Part shown: positions 1 to 8,504 of the stretch, piece after piece
How positions within the stretch are numbered: the first letter of the stretch is position 1
How the letters are laid out: every line of letters begins with the position of its first letter
From: Paenibacillus sp. ACRRY
Lineage (GTDB): Bacteria; Bacillota; Bacilli; Paenibacillales; Paenibacillaceae
Length of the DNA stretch: 64,000 nt
Direction: 5' to 3'
Assembly (NCBI RefSeq): GCF_022346995.1
Contig: NZ_JAKRNM010000005.1
Location: 328,625-392,624 of the forward strand
Translations under genes and position numbers: made by a program
The notes under the pieces: model-generated
The model's input: only the letters and a program-made list of their open reading frames with translations
Databases searched by the model: none
Told to the model about the DNA's origin: nothing

Positions 1-724
1 TCACAAATACCGCAGTAATGGAAATCATAATAAGCTGAGCACGGGCATAGCCGAACAGTGCTTTTTTTAGGTCGTTCCATATGTCTGTGATTGGTTTGCG
101 GATTGAAGAAGGCACCCATCCCGAGACCGTAATGCCGTGGCGGGTCCAGCTTTTGCTAATAAAGAATGTGGAGAGAAGAACGACAATTAATACGGCTCCC
201 ATGTTGGGAAGCGAGGTCAGCAGGCCCAAAATCATATTGAAAAATCCGGTAACCAGATCGCTAACAGCCGTACCTACCGTTTCGGTTGTTTTGCTGATAT
301 TGCTGTTGATCGTTTCCTGGTAATTAGGATTTTCCTTATAAAATTCGTTAATCTGACCGATCAGGTTCTGGATCGTATCGTTTTGGGTCCAGCGGACAAA
401 GGTTTCCTTGATCTCGTCCACATGCAGGTCAAAACTTGTGGTGAGTGATATGACTTCCTTTACCATGCGGGTTACCGCTGCCGAAAGTATCACAACAATT
501 GCTCCAAAATAAACGATCAAGGAAAGGGTCACGGCTAACCAGCGTGGAAAGTGGGCTTTGTCCTGAAGCAGCTTCACCAGTGGATTCATCGCGTAAGCGA
601 TAATCCATGCAATAACGAAGGGGTATAGAAGCGGGAACAACAAGTATATGGCAAAGGCGATCAGAACGGTCGCAATAATGACCCACAAGCCGCGCAGCAG
701 GCGTTTCATAATAATTCTGTCCAA
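1..724 (-). CDS. ytvI: YtvI-like sporulation integral membrane protein (AI-2E transporter family), 3' part beyond window
   Basis: The frame stays open from a TTG at 724 to the window edge, so the protein is cut after about 241 residues. GGAG lies 9 nt before the TTG; an in-frame ATG follows five codons later. The N-terminus carries two hydrophobic helices separated by a basic turn (LLRGLWVIIATVLIAFA, then LYPFVIAWIIAY), a charged stretch of about 100 residues, and further hydrophobic helices, which is the plan of AI-2E/PerM permeases. In Bacillus a YtvI gene sits beside citZ in this divergent orientation, which supports the name. A sigma-E-like promoter is seen about 120 bp upstream. The transported substrate is unknown. 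Confidence 0.8.
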   Translation of the reverse strand, partial: MDRIIMKRLLRGLWVIIATVLIAFAIYLLFPLLYPFVIAWIIAYAMNPLVKLLQDKAHFPRWLAVTLSLIVYFGAIVVILSAAVTRMVKEVISLTTSFDLHVDEIKETFVRWTQNDTIQNLIGQINEFYKENPNYQETINSNISKTTETVGTAVSDLVTGFFNMILGLLTSLPNMGAVLIVVLLSTFFISKSWTRHGITVSGWVPSSIRKPITDIWNDLKKALFGYARAQLIMISITAVFV

Positions 725-844
725 ACGTCACGTCTCCTTCTAACAATTTCGATCAGCATAGAAGCTATCTAGTTAATATAGAGCAATTGCAGCGTTTTGA
801 AACGTTTGCTTGGCCTGCCAAGGTGCATTTATTTTCTTTTGCCT

Positions 845-872
845 AGAGTATGCCAGAACACACGGATATATA
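845..872 (-). promoter_or_regulatory. Putative sigma-E-type promoter for ytvI
   Basis: On the minus strand TATATA (867-872) is followed after 14 bp by CATACTCT (845-852). This resembles the mother-cell sigma-E pattern of an ATA-rich -35 and a CATACANT -10. It lies about 120 bp upstream of the ytvI start. The match is moderate and rests on two short motifs. The rest of 725-1193 holds the citZ promoter and nothing else I can name. Confidence 0.35.
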
Positions 873-1098
873 GCAATATTCATGGAGCAGACGCACAGAA
901 TTATATAAATAGGATAAAATGTCAACCTTGTTTTTGTAAAGGCTTTCAAAAATGATTTATAGGCGTGATAAAGAAGTTTGATGTGCGAATGGCCTTTCGT
1001 GATGTTCACATAACCGACAAAATCCAGTATGATGTTATAAGGAAATACCGATTGACAGATAAGAAACCCGAATTTTGACGGTTTTACTATTTAATGAA

Positions 1099-1113
1099 AT
1101 GTAAATGTTTTCA
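1099..1113 (+). promoter_or_regulatory. cre-like site at the citZ promoter
   Basis: ATGTAAATGTTTTCA agrees with the CcpA operator consensus WTGNAARCGNWWWCA at all fixed positions except one (T for C in the central CG). It overlaps the putative -35 of the citZ promoter, a position fit for repression. CcpA control of citZ is established in Bacillus subtilis; here it is inferred. Confidence 0.5.
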
Positions 1114-1135
1114 ACACCAATTATTATGCTATTCT
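1108..1135 (+). promoter_or_regulatory. Putative citZ promoter
   Basis: TTTTCA (1108-1113), 16 bp, then TATTCT (1130-1135) with an extended -10 TGC just before it. It ends about 58 bp upstream of the citZ ATG. The -35 is weak, and the extended -10 is the stronger half. Confidence 0.45.
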
Positions 1136-1193
1136 AAGAGCTTCATCATGCTTTGTGGTTTCTTGATTTCGTTTATTAAAGGAGAGATGTAAT

Positions 1194-2306
1194 ATGACAG
1201 CTACCAAAGGTCTGGAAGGCATCGTTGCAACAACCTCTTCGATCAGTTCCATTGTAGACGGTGTACTTACATACCGTGGCTACAATATCGACGATTTGGC
1301 TGAACACGCAAGCTTTGAAGAAGTTGCTTATTTGCTGTGGTTTGGCAAATTGCCCAATACGGATGAATTGAAATCCCTTCGTAAAAGCCTGAGCGATTAC
1401 GCGCCGATTCCGAGCGAGTTGATTGCACAAATCCAATTGTATCCGAAAAACATGAGTACCATGGCAGCACTGCGTTCTGCAATATCCGCACTGGGACTGT
1501 ATGATGAGCAGGCTGACGAGATGACAGCTGAAGCTAATGAAAATAAAGCGGTCAAATTGCAAGCTCAATTGCCAACCATTGTGGCAGCCATCGCCCGCAT
1601 CCGTCAGGGAAAAGAGCCTGTGGCTCCTAAAGAAGGCGTTTCCATCGCTGAGAACTTCCTGTATATGATGACAGGTGAAGAACCTTCCGATACGGCAGTT
1701 AAAGCGCTGGATCAGGCTCTGGTTCTGCATGCGGATCATGAACTGAATGCTTCGACGTTTGCAGCACGGGTAACCGTAGCTACGCTCTCCGACATTTATT
1801 CAGGCGTAACTTCCGCTATTGGCGCACTGAAGGGACCTCTGCATGGTGGTGCGAACGAAGCCGTCATGAAAATGTTGAATGAGATCGGCACGCCGGATCG
1901 CCTGGAAGCTGCTATTCAGGAGAAGCTGAACAATCGTGAGAAAATCATGGGCTTCGGACACCGTGTATACAAAAACGGTGATCCACGTGCCAAACACTTG
2001 CAGAAGATGTCCAAAGAGCTGGGTAGCATGAACAATGACACCCGCCTTTATGAGATGTCTGTGAAGATTGAAGAACTGGTTACCGGGCAAAAAGGGTTGA
2101 AGCCGAATGTCGATTTCTATTCCGCTTCCGTGTATACCCAGCTGGGTATCGAACAGGAACTGTTCACCCCGATCTTTGCCATCAGCCGGGTATCCGGATG
2201 GACAGCTCATATTCTGGAGCAGCTCGCGGATAACCGCATTATTCGTCCGCGTGCAGAATATACAGGTCCAACAGATCAGCGTTACATTTCAGTTGAGCTT
2301 CGCTAA
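1194..2306 (+). CDS. citZ: Citrate synthase
   Basis: Condenses acetyl-CoA with oxaloacetate to citrate, the entry step of the TCA cycle. The 370-residue length is usual for the bacterial dimeric type. All three catalytic residues are visible: His217 in LHGGANEAVM, His256 in GFGHRVYKNGDPRAK and Asp307 in VDFYSA. The ATG is preceded by AAAGGAGAG at good distance. It is the first gene of citZ-icd-mdh, the order found in Bacillus. A cre-like sequence over the promoter suggests carbon catabolite control. Confidence 0.97.
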   Translation: MTATKGLEGIVATTSSISSIVDGVLTYRGYNIDDLAEHASFEEVAYLLWFGKLPNTDELKSLRKSLSDYAPIPSELIAQIQLYPKNMSTMAALRSAISALGLYDEQADEMTAEANENKAVKLQAQLPTIVAAIARIRQGKEPVAPKEGVSIAENFLYMMTGEEPSDTAVKALDQALVLHADHELNASTFAARVTVATLSDIYSGVTSAIGALKGPLHGGANEAVMKMLNEIGTPDRLEAAIQEKLNNREKIMGFGHRVYKNGDPRAKHLQKMSKELGSMNNDTRLYEMSVKIEELVTGQKGLKPNVDFYSASVYTQLGIEQELFTPIFAISRVSGWTAHILEQLADNRIIRPRAEYTGPTDQRYISVELR

Positions 2307-2341
2307 TAGACTGAAAACCAGTATAATAAACTGGATGGGGT

Positions 2342-2391
2342 GAAGGGTCCCAAAAACTGGCTACAAGGCTAGTCAGACATCAAGACCCTTC
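2342..2391 (+). other. Long-range inverted repeat between citZ and icd
   Basis: GAAGGGTC (2342-2349) is complementary to GACCCTTC (2384-2391), enclosing 34 nt. There is no T-run after it, so it is not an intrinsic terminator. It may mark an mRNA processing or stability element separating citZ from icd-mdh. Confidence 0.3.
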
Positions 2392-2406
2392 CTTCGATAA
2401 GACAAG

Positions 2407-2422
2407 CGGTATCATGATACCG
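2407..2422 (+). promoter_or_regulatory. 16-bp perfect palindrome upstream of icd
   Basis: CGGTATCATGATACCG is its own reverse complement over all 16 bp and ends 28 bp before the icd start. It has no T-run. A symmetric protein site or an mRNA structure are both possible; I do not recognise the regulator. Confidence 0.5.
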
Positions 2423-2450
2423 GAATTATACCAACACTCAAGGAGGAATT

Positions 2451-3749
2451 ATGATTATGAAATTAGAAAAATTCGCTCATCCAACTGAAGGGGAAAAAAT
2501 TCAGATTGATAACGGAACACTGCAAGTGCCTAATAACCCGATCATTCCTTTCATCGAAGGTGACGGTACAGGCCGCGACATCTGGAAAGCTTCCAAGCGT
2601 GTATTGGATGCAGCTGTTGAAAAAGCTTATGATGGCAGCAAAAAAATTGCATGGTATGAAGTGTTTGCTGGTGAGAAAGCATTCAATACATACGGTGAGT
2701 GGTTGCCAAATGATACGCTTGAGGCGATTCGCGAGTATATCGTAGCCATCAAAGGACCTCTGACAACGCCTATCGGTGGCGGAATTCGTTCCCTGAACGT
2801 AGCATTGCGTCAAGAGCTTGACTTGTACACTTGCCTGCGTCCTGTACGCTACTTCGACGGAGTACCTTCTCCGGTTAAACGTCCGGAACTGGTAGATATG
2901 GTCATTTTCCGTGAGAATACAGAAGATATCTACGCAGGTATCGAGTATGCTGAAGGTTCCGATGAAGTGAAAAAAGTAATTCAGTTCCTGCAACAGGAAA
3001 TGGGCGTTAACAAAATCCGTTTCCCTGAAACTTCAGGTATCGGTATCAAGCCAGTATCCTCCGAAGGTTCCAAACGTCTGGTACGTGCAGCCGTTCAATA
3101 CGCCATCGATCACAACCGTAAGAGCGTGACATTGGTACACAAAGGCAACATCATGAAATTTACTGAAGGTGCCTTCAAAAACTGGGGTTATGAAGTAGCT
3201 GAGGAAGAATTCGGCGATAAAGTGTTCACTTGGGCACAGTACGATATCATCAAGGAAAAAGAAGGTACGGATGCAGCGAATGCAGCTCAAAAAGCAGCTG
3301 AAGATGCGGGTAAAATCATCGTTAAAGATGCGATTGCCGACATTGCTCTGCAACAAGTATTGACTCGTCCAGGCGAGTTCGATGTTATTGCTACATTGAA
3401 CCTGAACGGTGACTACCTGTCCGATGCACTTGCTGCACAAGTTGGTGGTATCGGTATCGCTCCAGGAGCGAACATCAACTATGTAACAGGACATGCGATC
3501 TTCGAAGCTACACACGGTACTGCACCTAAATATGCGGACAAAGACGTCGTGAACCCTGGTTCCGTTATCCTGTCCGGCGTTATGTTGCTTGAGCACCTGG
3601 GATGGCAAGAAGCAGCAAACCTGATCTACAAAGGTATGGAAACTTCCATCAACAATAAAACCGTAACATATGACTTCGCACGTCTGATGGATGGTGCTAC
3701 TGAAGTTAAATGCTCTGAGTTCGCTGATCAAATCATTAAAAACCTGTAA
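2451..3749 (+). CDS. icd: Isocitrate dehydrogenase (NADP+)
   Basis: Oxidative decarboxylation of isocitrate to 2-oxoglutarate with NADP+. The 432-residue sequence reads like the Bacillus enzyme throughout: NNPIIPFIEGDGTGRDIW near the N-terminus, GGGIRSLNVALRQELDL (substrate-binding Ser in RSLN), the family signature NLNGDYLSDALAAQVGG and a C-terminal MDGATEVKCSEF. GGAGG stands 4 nt before the ATG at 2451 and 10 nt before a second in-frame ATG at 2457, so either could be used. It lies between citZ and mdh, and is probably cotranscribed with mdh, which follows after a few bases. Confidence 0.97.
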   Translation: MIMKLEKFAHPTEGEKIQIDNGTLQVPNNPIIPFIEGDGTGRDIWKASKRVLDAAVEKAYDGSKKIAWYEVFAGEKAFNTYGEWLPNDTLEAIREYIVAIKGPLTTPIGGGIRSLNVALRQELDLYTCLRPVRYFDGVPSPVKRPELVDMVIFRENTEDIYAGIEYAEGSDEVKKVIQFLQQEMGVNKIRFPETSGIGIKPVSSEGSKRLVRAAVQYAIDHNRKSVTLVHKGNIMKFTEGAFKNWGYEVAEEEFGDKVFTWAQYDIIKEKEGTDAANAAQKAAEDAGKIIVKDAIADIALQQVLTRPGEFDVIATLNLNGDYLSDALAAQVGGIGIAPGANINYVTGHAIFEATHGTAPKYADKDVVNPGSVILSGVMLLEHLGWQEAANLIYKGMETSINNKTVTYDFARLMDGATEVKCSEFADQIIKNL

Positions 3750-3764
3750 GGGGAGTTGAGAGGC

Positions 3765-4706
3765 ATGACTATTCAGCGCAAAAAAATCACAGTAGTCGGT
3801 GCCGGATTTACCGGAGCAACTACAGCTCTAATGCTTGCTCAAAAGGAGCTTGGAGATGTTGTGCTGGTTGATATTCCTCAATTGGAAAACCCGACTAAAG
3901 GTAAAGCACTCGATATGCTGGAGGCGAGCCCTGTTCAAGGCTTTGACAGCAATATCGTCGGAACTTCAAACTACGAAGATGCGGCAGGTTCAGACATTGT
4001 GATTATCACTGCAGGTATTGCCCGCAAGCCGGGAATGAGCCGTGATGATCTGGTGAATACCAACGCTGGAATCGTGAAGTCCGTGTGTGAAAATGTGAAA
4101 AAATATTGCCCTGATTCCATCGTCATTATTCTGAGTAACCCGGTAGATGCGATGACTTATGCTGCATACAAAACACTAGGATTTCCTAAAAACCGAGTTA
4201 TCGGCCAGTCCGGTGTCCTGGATACGGCGCGTTATTGCACATTCATTGCGCAAGAGCTGAATGTTTCCGTTGAGGATGTTCGTGGTTTCGTTCTTGGTGG
4301 CCACGGAGACGACATGGTACCACTTGTTCGTTATTCGAGCGTTGGTGGTATTCCAATCGATACATTGATTCCGGCAGATCGCATTGAATCCATCGTACAA
4401 CGCACACGAGTTGGCGGCGGTGAAATAGTCAATCTGCTGGGTAACGGAAGTGCCTATTATGCCCCTGCAGCTTCACTGGTTCAGATGACCGAGGCCATTT
4501 TGAAGGACAAAAAACGGATCATCCCAGTGATTGCTTACTTGGAAGGCGAGTATGGTTATAACGATTTGTTCCTCGGTGTGCCAACCATTCTGGGTGGTAA
4601 CGGGATTGAGAAAGTATTTGAACTCGAGCTCACACCTGAAGAAAAGGCGGGACTCGACAAATCTGCGGATTCTGTTCGAAACGTCATTTCAGTCGTGACC
4701 ATATAA
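3765..4706 (+). CDS. mdh: Malate dehydrogenase
   Basis: NAD-dependent oxidation of malate to oxaloacetate, closing the cycle that citZ opens. The 313 residues contain the dinucleotide motif VVGAGFTGAT, the Arg-containing substrate loop ARKPGMSRDDL and the catalytic His in GFVLGGHGDDMVPLVRYS. This is the lactate-dehydrogenase-like MDH of Bacillus. The ATG at 3765 has AGGGGAG 9 nt before it; an upstream in-frame TTG at 3756 is less likely. Last gene of the operon, followed by a strong terminator. Confidence 0.97.
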   Translation: MTIQRKKITVVGAGFTGATTALMLAQKELGDVVLVDIPQLENPTKGKALDMLEASPVQGFDSNIVGTSNYEDAAGSDIVIITAGIARKPGMSRDDLVNTNAGIVKSVCENVKKYCPDSIVIILSNPVDAMTYAAYKTLGFPKNRVIGQSGVLDTARYCTFIAQELNVSVEDVRGFVLGGHGDDMVPLVRYSSVGGIPIDTLIPADRIESIVQRTRVGGGEIVNLLGNGSAYYAPAASLVQMTEAILKDKKRIIPVIAYLEGEYGYNDLFLGVPTILGGNGIEKVFELELTPEEKAGLDKSADSVRNVISVVTI

Positions 4707-4736
4707 GTTTGAAAACTTCTTGAACACGAAAAGTGA

Positions 4737-4772
4737 GAAAACCTCCGGAAACCCGGAGGTTTTCTTTTCTTT
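4737..4772 (+). terminator. Terminator of citZ-icd-mdh
   Basis: A 12-bp perfect stem, GAAAACCTCCGG (4737-4748) with CCGGAGGTTTTC (4753-4764), has a 4-nt loop and is followed by a T-rich tail. Confidence 0.9.
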
Positions 4773-4840
4773 GGATAAGTTCCCCAGTATAATGGGATGT
4801 GATGTATAGCACACTGAAAATGTTGAGGAGGATGGAAATT

Positions 4841-5266
4841 TTGACAATGATTATGTATTTGCTCCATATCATCGGAGCGCTATCCATGGGGTTCTATCTG
4901 ATCTTGCCGTTCGTCGTTGGTAAGATCCGCACGTTGAATGCTGCGGCACAGGAAGGCGCATTTACATCGGTTCGTTCATTGAACCGCATCGCCCAGTATG
5001 GGTTGGTTATCCAGCTTCTCACAGGGGGATACCTCATGACGAAGGGGGAATATTCCCACCTGTGGATGGGTGTCGTTGTTGTTCTATTGCTTGCCATTGC
5101 TGCCATTGGCGGTATTATGGGTAAACCGCTGCGTCTCGCAGCAGAAGGTGTAAAAAGCAACCGTGATGTGAGCCCGGAGCAGGGCAAGATTCGTACGTTC
5201 AGTACAATCCTGGCTGTCCTCTTGCTCATTATGGTTTATCTTATGGTTGATCGCACGATAATCTAA
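4841..5266 (+). CDS. Small integral membrane protein of unknown function
   Basis: A 141-residue protein with four predicted hydrophobic segments: near the N-terminus (MYLLHIIGALSMGFYLILPF), around residues 45-58, around 65-85 and at the C-terminus (ILAVLLLIMVYLMV). The first two are separated by a charged stretch. No catalytic motif is visible. GAGGAGG lies 9 nt before a TTG at 4841; an ATG two codons later is the alternative. It stands alone between the mdh terminator and a bidirectional terminator. It may belong to a DUF2269-like group, but I cannot confirm this by eye. Confidence 0.75.
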   Translation: MTMIMYLLHIIGALSMGFYLILPFVVGKIRTLNAAAQEGAFTSVRSLNRIAQYGLVIQLLTGGYLMTKGEYSHLWMGVVVVLLLAIAAIGGIMGKPLRLAAEGVKSNRDVSPEQGKIRTFSTILAVLLLIMVYLMVDRTII

Positions 5267-5372
5267 CTATTCATCTGCAAGATTGTTGTTCGATACAGTC
5301 TGTTAACCAGAATCTAAAACGCTTGCATAAAATGCGGGTAGACAAGCCCGACCAGGTAAATAGTGTAGTAAT

Positions 5373-5405
5373 AAAAATAGACAACCCATAGGGCTGTCTA
5401 TTTTT
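5373..5405. terminator. Bidirectional terminator
   Basis: AAAAATAGACA (5373-5383) pairs with TGTCTATTTTT (5395-5405), with an inner CCC/GGG. It gives a T-run on both strands and separates the convergent membrane-protein gene and diguanylate cyclase gene. Confidence 0.85.
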
Positions 5406-5424
5406 ATTTGCTTAACATATTGGA

Positions 5425-6984
5425 TTAGGCAAGGCTGACGGAATGAGCAAATACAGCGTTGCGTCCATTTCGTTTGGACTCGTATAATGCACTATCAGCA
5501 TCCCGAAGCAAGGATTCAAGTGAATCCGTTTCACTCCTATATTGGGCAACGCCAAAGCTTGAAGTAATGGGCACAAGATTCCTCTCCACATGAAGAGGGT
5601 CATTCAGCAAAGCCACACGTAACTGCTCGGCTAGCCGCTTTCCATCCTGAAGAGCTGCATTCGGCAGGGCAATGACAAATTCCTCTCCGCCATACCGGGC
5701 GAACACCATTTCAGAGTTCAAATAACGATTGCATACGGAGACGACGTGAACAAGGGCCTGATCCCCAACTTCGTGTCCATAGGTGTCGTTGATTCGTTTG
5801 AAATGATCGATATCAAATAGAATAAAAGTTGCGGGCTGATGGCTAAGCTGTGCTTCGTTCAGTATTTCACGGCCTTTATGCAGGAATTGCGTTCGATTGT
5901 ATATTTTGGTCAAACCGTCGAAATAAGCGAGCTGCTTCAATTGTTCTTGCAGAAATCGCTGCTCCGTAATATCGATCAGCATGATCAGACTTCCAACGGC
6001 CTCTCCGTTCTTGTTATACACATAAGATGTTCTGACCTGATAACAGACCGTCTGCCCATGCAGCTGCCAATAAAGATCAGTCTGCAGGCCTTCTCTTCCG
6101 TATTCCACGGGAAAAGTCTCACCGGCCAGTGAAAGCCAGATATCATTCAGCGGCTGTCCAACCATACTTGTCTCAAGTTCAGGCAGCATACCACGCAGCG
6201 CTTTGTTGTAATCGACTAGACGATTCCACCCATCAAGAACAATAACCCCCTCGCGCATGCTCTCAAAGATACTGTCTTTGGCAATAGGAACGATGGTCAA
6301 TAGACGAGAAGACAGGATTGCCCAGATGTACATGGATGAAGTGACACACATGAGTACCGGGACGGGATCCATTCCTCCTGGCGTCAGTCCCATTAAGTAG
6401 AGAAAGGCACCTGTCATCGGTATCAATTGAGAAGTAATCAATGTAAGCAGCTGACGGCGATACATTTTCTTGGTGTGTTTCCATTGCGCAATCAGGATCA
6501 GACACGCACATAACAGACATGAAAACGTAAATGCTCCGTGAACAACATACCATTGACCAGCAGCAATATCCATCAGAGGAACAGAACTATCCGTTCGAAG
6601 CCATACTTTTTTGTAGAACAAATGGTGATAGTCATTGGTTGCAACCATAAAGAGCGTAATCGTCGGAATGACGAACAGCGCTGCAGTAGCCTTTTTCGAT
6701 AATGACTTTCCCGTGTACTGGATCATCAGGATCAAGCCGAGGGAGGCTGAGAAAGGCATGCCCATGTACTCCACTACCGTCCAGAATTTCATTTGTTCCA
6801 GTGTATTACTGGCGAGCTCAATGGCATAACCAAAGGTATAAACGGATAAGGCAGCCGTATAGAGCATAAACACGTTGGCTCTTGAAATTTCTGCTCTTCT
6901 AAAATAGGTGTATACACACAAAAAAACATTCAGGACGGCTGAAGTGGTGACAAGGGATATATAAGCGTTAATGTGCGATTCCAT
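5425..6984 (-). CDS. Membrane diguanylate cyclase with 7TM sensor, PAS and GGDEF domains
   Basis: Predicted to make cyclic di-GMP from two GTP. Residues 1-220 hold about seven hydrophobic helices of the histidine-kinase N-terminal 7TM type. A PAS domain follows at about 235-345 (WNRLVDYNKALRGMLPEL and the PAC-like GSLIMLIDITEQ). The GGDEF domain occupies about 350-519, with FDIDHFKRINDTYGHEVGD and the active-site signature RYGGEEF near residue 432. The GG[DE]EF motif is intact, so the enzyme should be active. GGAG lies 7 nt before the ATG at 6984. It is monocistronic on the minus strand, and the signal it senses is not evident. Confidence 0.9.
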   Translation of the reverse strand: MESHINAYISLVTTSAVLNVFLCVYTYFRRAEISRANVFMLYTAALSVYTFGYAIELASNTLEQMKFWTVVEYMGMPFSASLGLILMIQYTGKSLSKKATAALFVIPTITLFMVATNDYHHLFYKKVWLRTDSSVPLMDIAAGQWYVVHGAFTFSCLLCACLILIAQWKHTKKMYRRQLLTLITSQLIPMTGAFLYLMGLTPGGMDPVPVLMCVTSSMYIWAILSSRLLTIVPIAKDSIFESMREGVIVLDGWNRLVDYNKALRGMLPELETSMVGQPLNDIWLSLAGETFPVEYGREGLQTDLYWQLHGQTVCYQVRTSYVYNKNGEAVGSLIMLIDITEQRFLQEQLKQLAYFDGLTKIYNRTQFLHKGREILNEAQLSHQPATFILFDIDHFKRINDTYGHEVGDQALVHVVSVCNRYLNSEMVFARYGGEEFVIALPNAALQDGKRLAEQLRVALLNDPLHVERNLVPITSSFGVAQYRSETDSLESLLRDADSALYESKRNGRNAVFAHSVSLA

Positions 6985-7347
6985 TGTTTGGCTCCATGTC
7001 AGATTGAGAATCTGTTATTTGAGATGCTTGGTCGAACGCAGGATATGTACCGGGTATAAGGTACTAAAATCACATTTGTATACTGTACATTGTACATCAG
7101 CCCAAGCGGCATAGGAATACAATTTGTGTCTTGAAACGGGGCATTATTGAAAATTAATCGAAATTTCATACAATCTACAATTCATAATTTTTTCTGTTTG
7201 ACCTCCAAAAGAGAGTGGTAAGTAAGTATCGAGACAGCCGTAGTGAGTTTTGGATGATGTCAGCTGCAGCAGGAATAATCTGCACTGTTCATGCCATCCT
7301 ACAGAATGAGAAGTTTACAGCCATTCATTTTGAGAGGAGAATGTGAA
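6985..7347. other. Divergent intergenic region with a TGTACA-T-TGTACA dyad
   Basis: This 363-bp gap separates the diguanylate cyclase (minus) from the SDR gene (plus) and must hold both promoters. The only clear structure is TGTACATTGTACA at 7084-7096, two TGTACA hexamers around one T, about 100 bp upstream of the cyclase start. No RNA gene or terminator is seen. Confidence 0.4.
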
Positions 7348-8217
7348 ATGTCAACCAATACACAAACCCAAAAAACGATGCCAGCACAGCATCAGGACCA
7401 GCGTCCCGGTATTGAATCGGAGATGCACCCTAAGCCGGAGTTCGAAAAACCGCAGTATAAGGCAGCTGACAAATTGTTGGACAAAGTTGCCCTTATTACC
7501 GGAGGTGACAGTGGAATTGGGCGTGCCGTTGCCGTTACGTATGCCAAAGAGGGTGCGGATGTAGCCATTGTATACCTCAGTGAGCACCAGGATGCGGAAG
7601 AGACGAAACGTCAAGTCGAGCAGGAAGGACGCAAGTGTATCCTGATTGCTGGAGACATCGGTGATGATTCATTTGCCAAAAAAGCTGTTCAACAGACGGT
7701 GGAACAGCTGGGCAAGCTGGACATTGTGGTTAACAATGCGGCCGAGCAGCACCCACAGCAGCAGCTGGAGGATATTACACCTGAACAGCTGGAGCGGACG
7801 TTCCGCACCAACATATTCGGGATGTTTTATATCACGCAGGCAGCCATGCCACATCTGAAGCAAGGCAGCACAATCATCAACACTACGTCCATCACAGCCT
7901 ATCGAGGTAGTCCAACTCTGCTCGACTATTCGTCCACCAAAGGAGCGATCACGTCATTTACGCGTTCCCTGTCCATGAATGTTGTTGAGAAAGGCATTCG
8001 TGTAAATGCGGTAGCTCCAGGCCCAATCTGGACACCACTGATTCCATCGACATTTGATGAGAAAAAAGTAAGCGAGTTCGGCGCAACGCAGCCAATGAAA
8101 CGTCCTGGTCAACCGGATGAGCTGGCTCCTGCGTACGTATATCTCGCTTCGGATGATTCGTCCTATGTGAGTGGACAAGTCATGCACATCAACGGCGGCG
8201 AAGTTGTTAACGGATAA
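7348..8217 (+). CDS. SDR family oxidoreductase (YdaD/YhdF-like)
   Basis: A 289-residue NAD(P)-dependent short-chain dehydrogenase. A polar tail of about 45 residues precedes the Rossmann fold, which starts with VALITGGDSGIGRAVA. NNAAEQHP and the catalytic YSSTKGA follow, then PGPIWTPL and the C-terminal SYVSGQVMHINGG. The long N-terminal tail rich in Gln, Pro and His is typical of the general-stress SDR subgroup of Bacillus. The ATG at 7348 is chosen because GAGAGGAGA lies just before it; upstream in-frame codons have no Shine-Dalgarno. Substrate unknown. A terminator follows. Confidence 0.88.
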   Translation: MSTNTQTQKTMPAQHQDQRPGIESEMHPKPEFEKPQYKAADKLLDKVALITGGDSGIGRAVAVTYAKEGADVAIVYLSEHQDAEETKRQVEQEGRKCILIAGDIGDDSFAKKAVQQTVEQLGKLDIVVNNAAEQHPQQQLEDITPEQLERTFRTNIFGMFYITQAAMPHLKQGSTIINTTSITAYRGSPTLLDYSSTKGAITSFTRSLSMNVVEKGIRVNAVAPGPIWTPLIPSTFDEKKVSEFGATQPMKRPGQPDELAPAYVYLASDDSSYVSGQVMHINGGEVVNG

Positions 8218-8258
8218 GTTGAAGCTCGGTTTGAGTTAGTATTTCATATCACATATCT

Positions 8259-8305
8259 AAGACGTATCGTTCAGCTGCTGCTGGCGGTACGTCTTTTAGT
8301 TTTTT
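8259..8305 (+). terminator. Terminator after the SDR gene
   Basis: AAGACGTA (8259-8266) pairs with TACGTCTT (8288-8295), extended inward by further pairs and a CAGC/GCTG helix, and is followed by TTAGTTTTTT. Confidence 0.8.
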
Positions 8306-8504
8306 AACAAATATCCCAAATTACAGTGCTATGTTTACAAAAGTCAGGATCAGAAATGATAGTTACATGATATTCTTGATAAATGTTCTCTTTGACCTCG
8401 TACAGCAAAAGTACTGCATGTCGTACTGTTTCAATTAGAAACCAATTTGTCCCGAAGGCAACTGTGATATGATAGACGGAACATACATATCGGGAGGATA
8501 CGAC

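Noticed and set aside
773..1009. 78-codon minus-strand frame upstream of ytvI
   Set aside because: No ribosome site, odd composition, and it covers the probable ytvI promoter.
1176..1739. 187-codon minus-strand frame opposite citZ
   Set aside because: Antisense shadow of citrate synthase, whose catalytic residues are all in the plus frame.
2463..3731. Long minus-strand frames opposite icd
   Set aside because: Rich in Cys, Phe and Ser runs typical of antisense translation; the plus frame is full-length isocitrate dehydrogenase.
7195..7220. Sigma-B-like promoter before the SDR gene
   Set aside because: GTTT and GGTAA are present but at wrong distance, and Paenibacillus generally lacks sigma-B.
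8331..8350. Further PhoP boxes upstream of the cupin gene
   Set aside because: ATTACA and TTTACA occur but 14 bp apart, not 11, with no third repeat.
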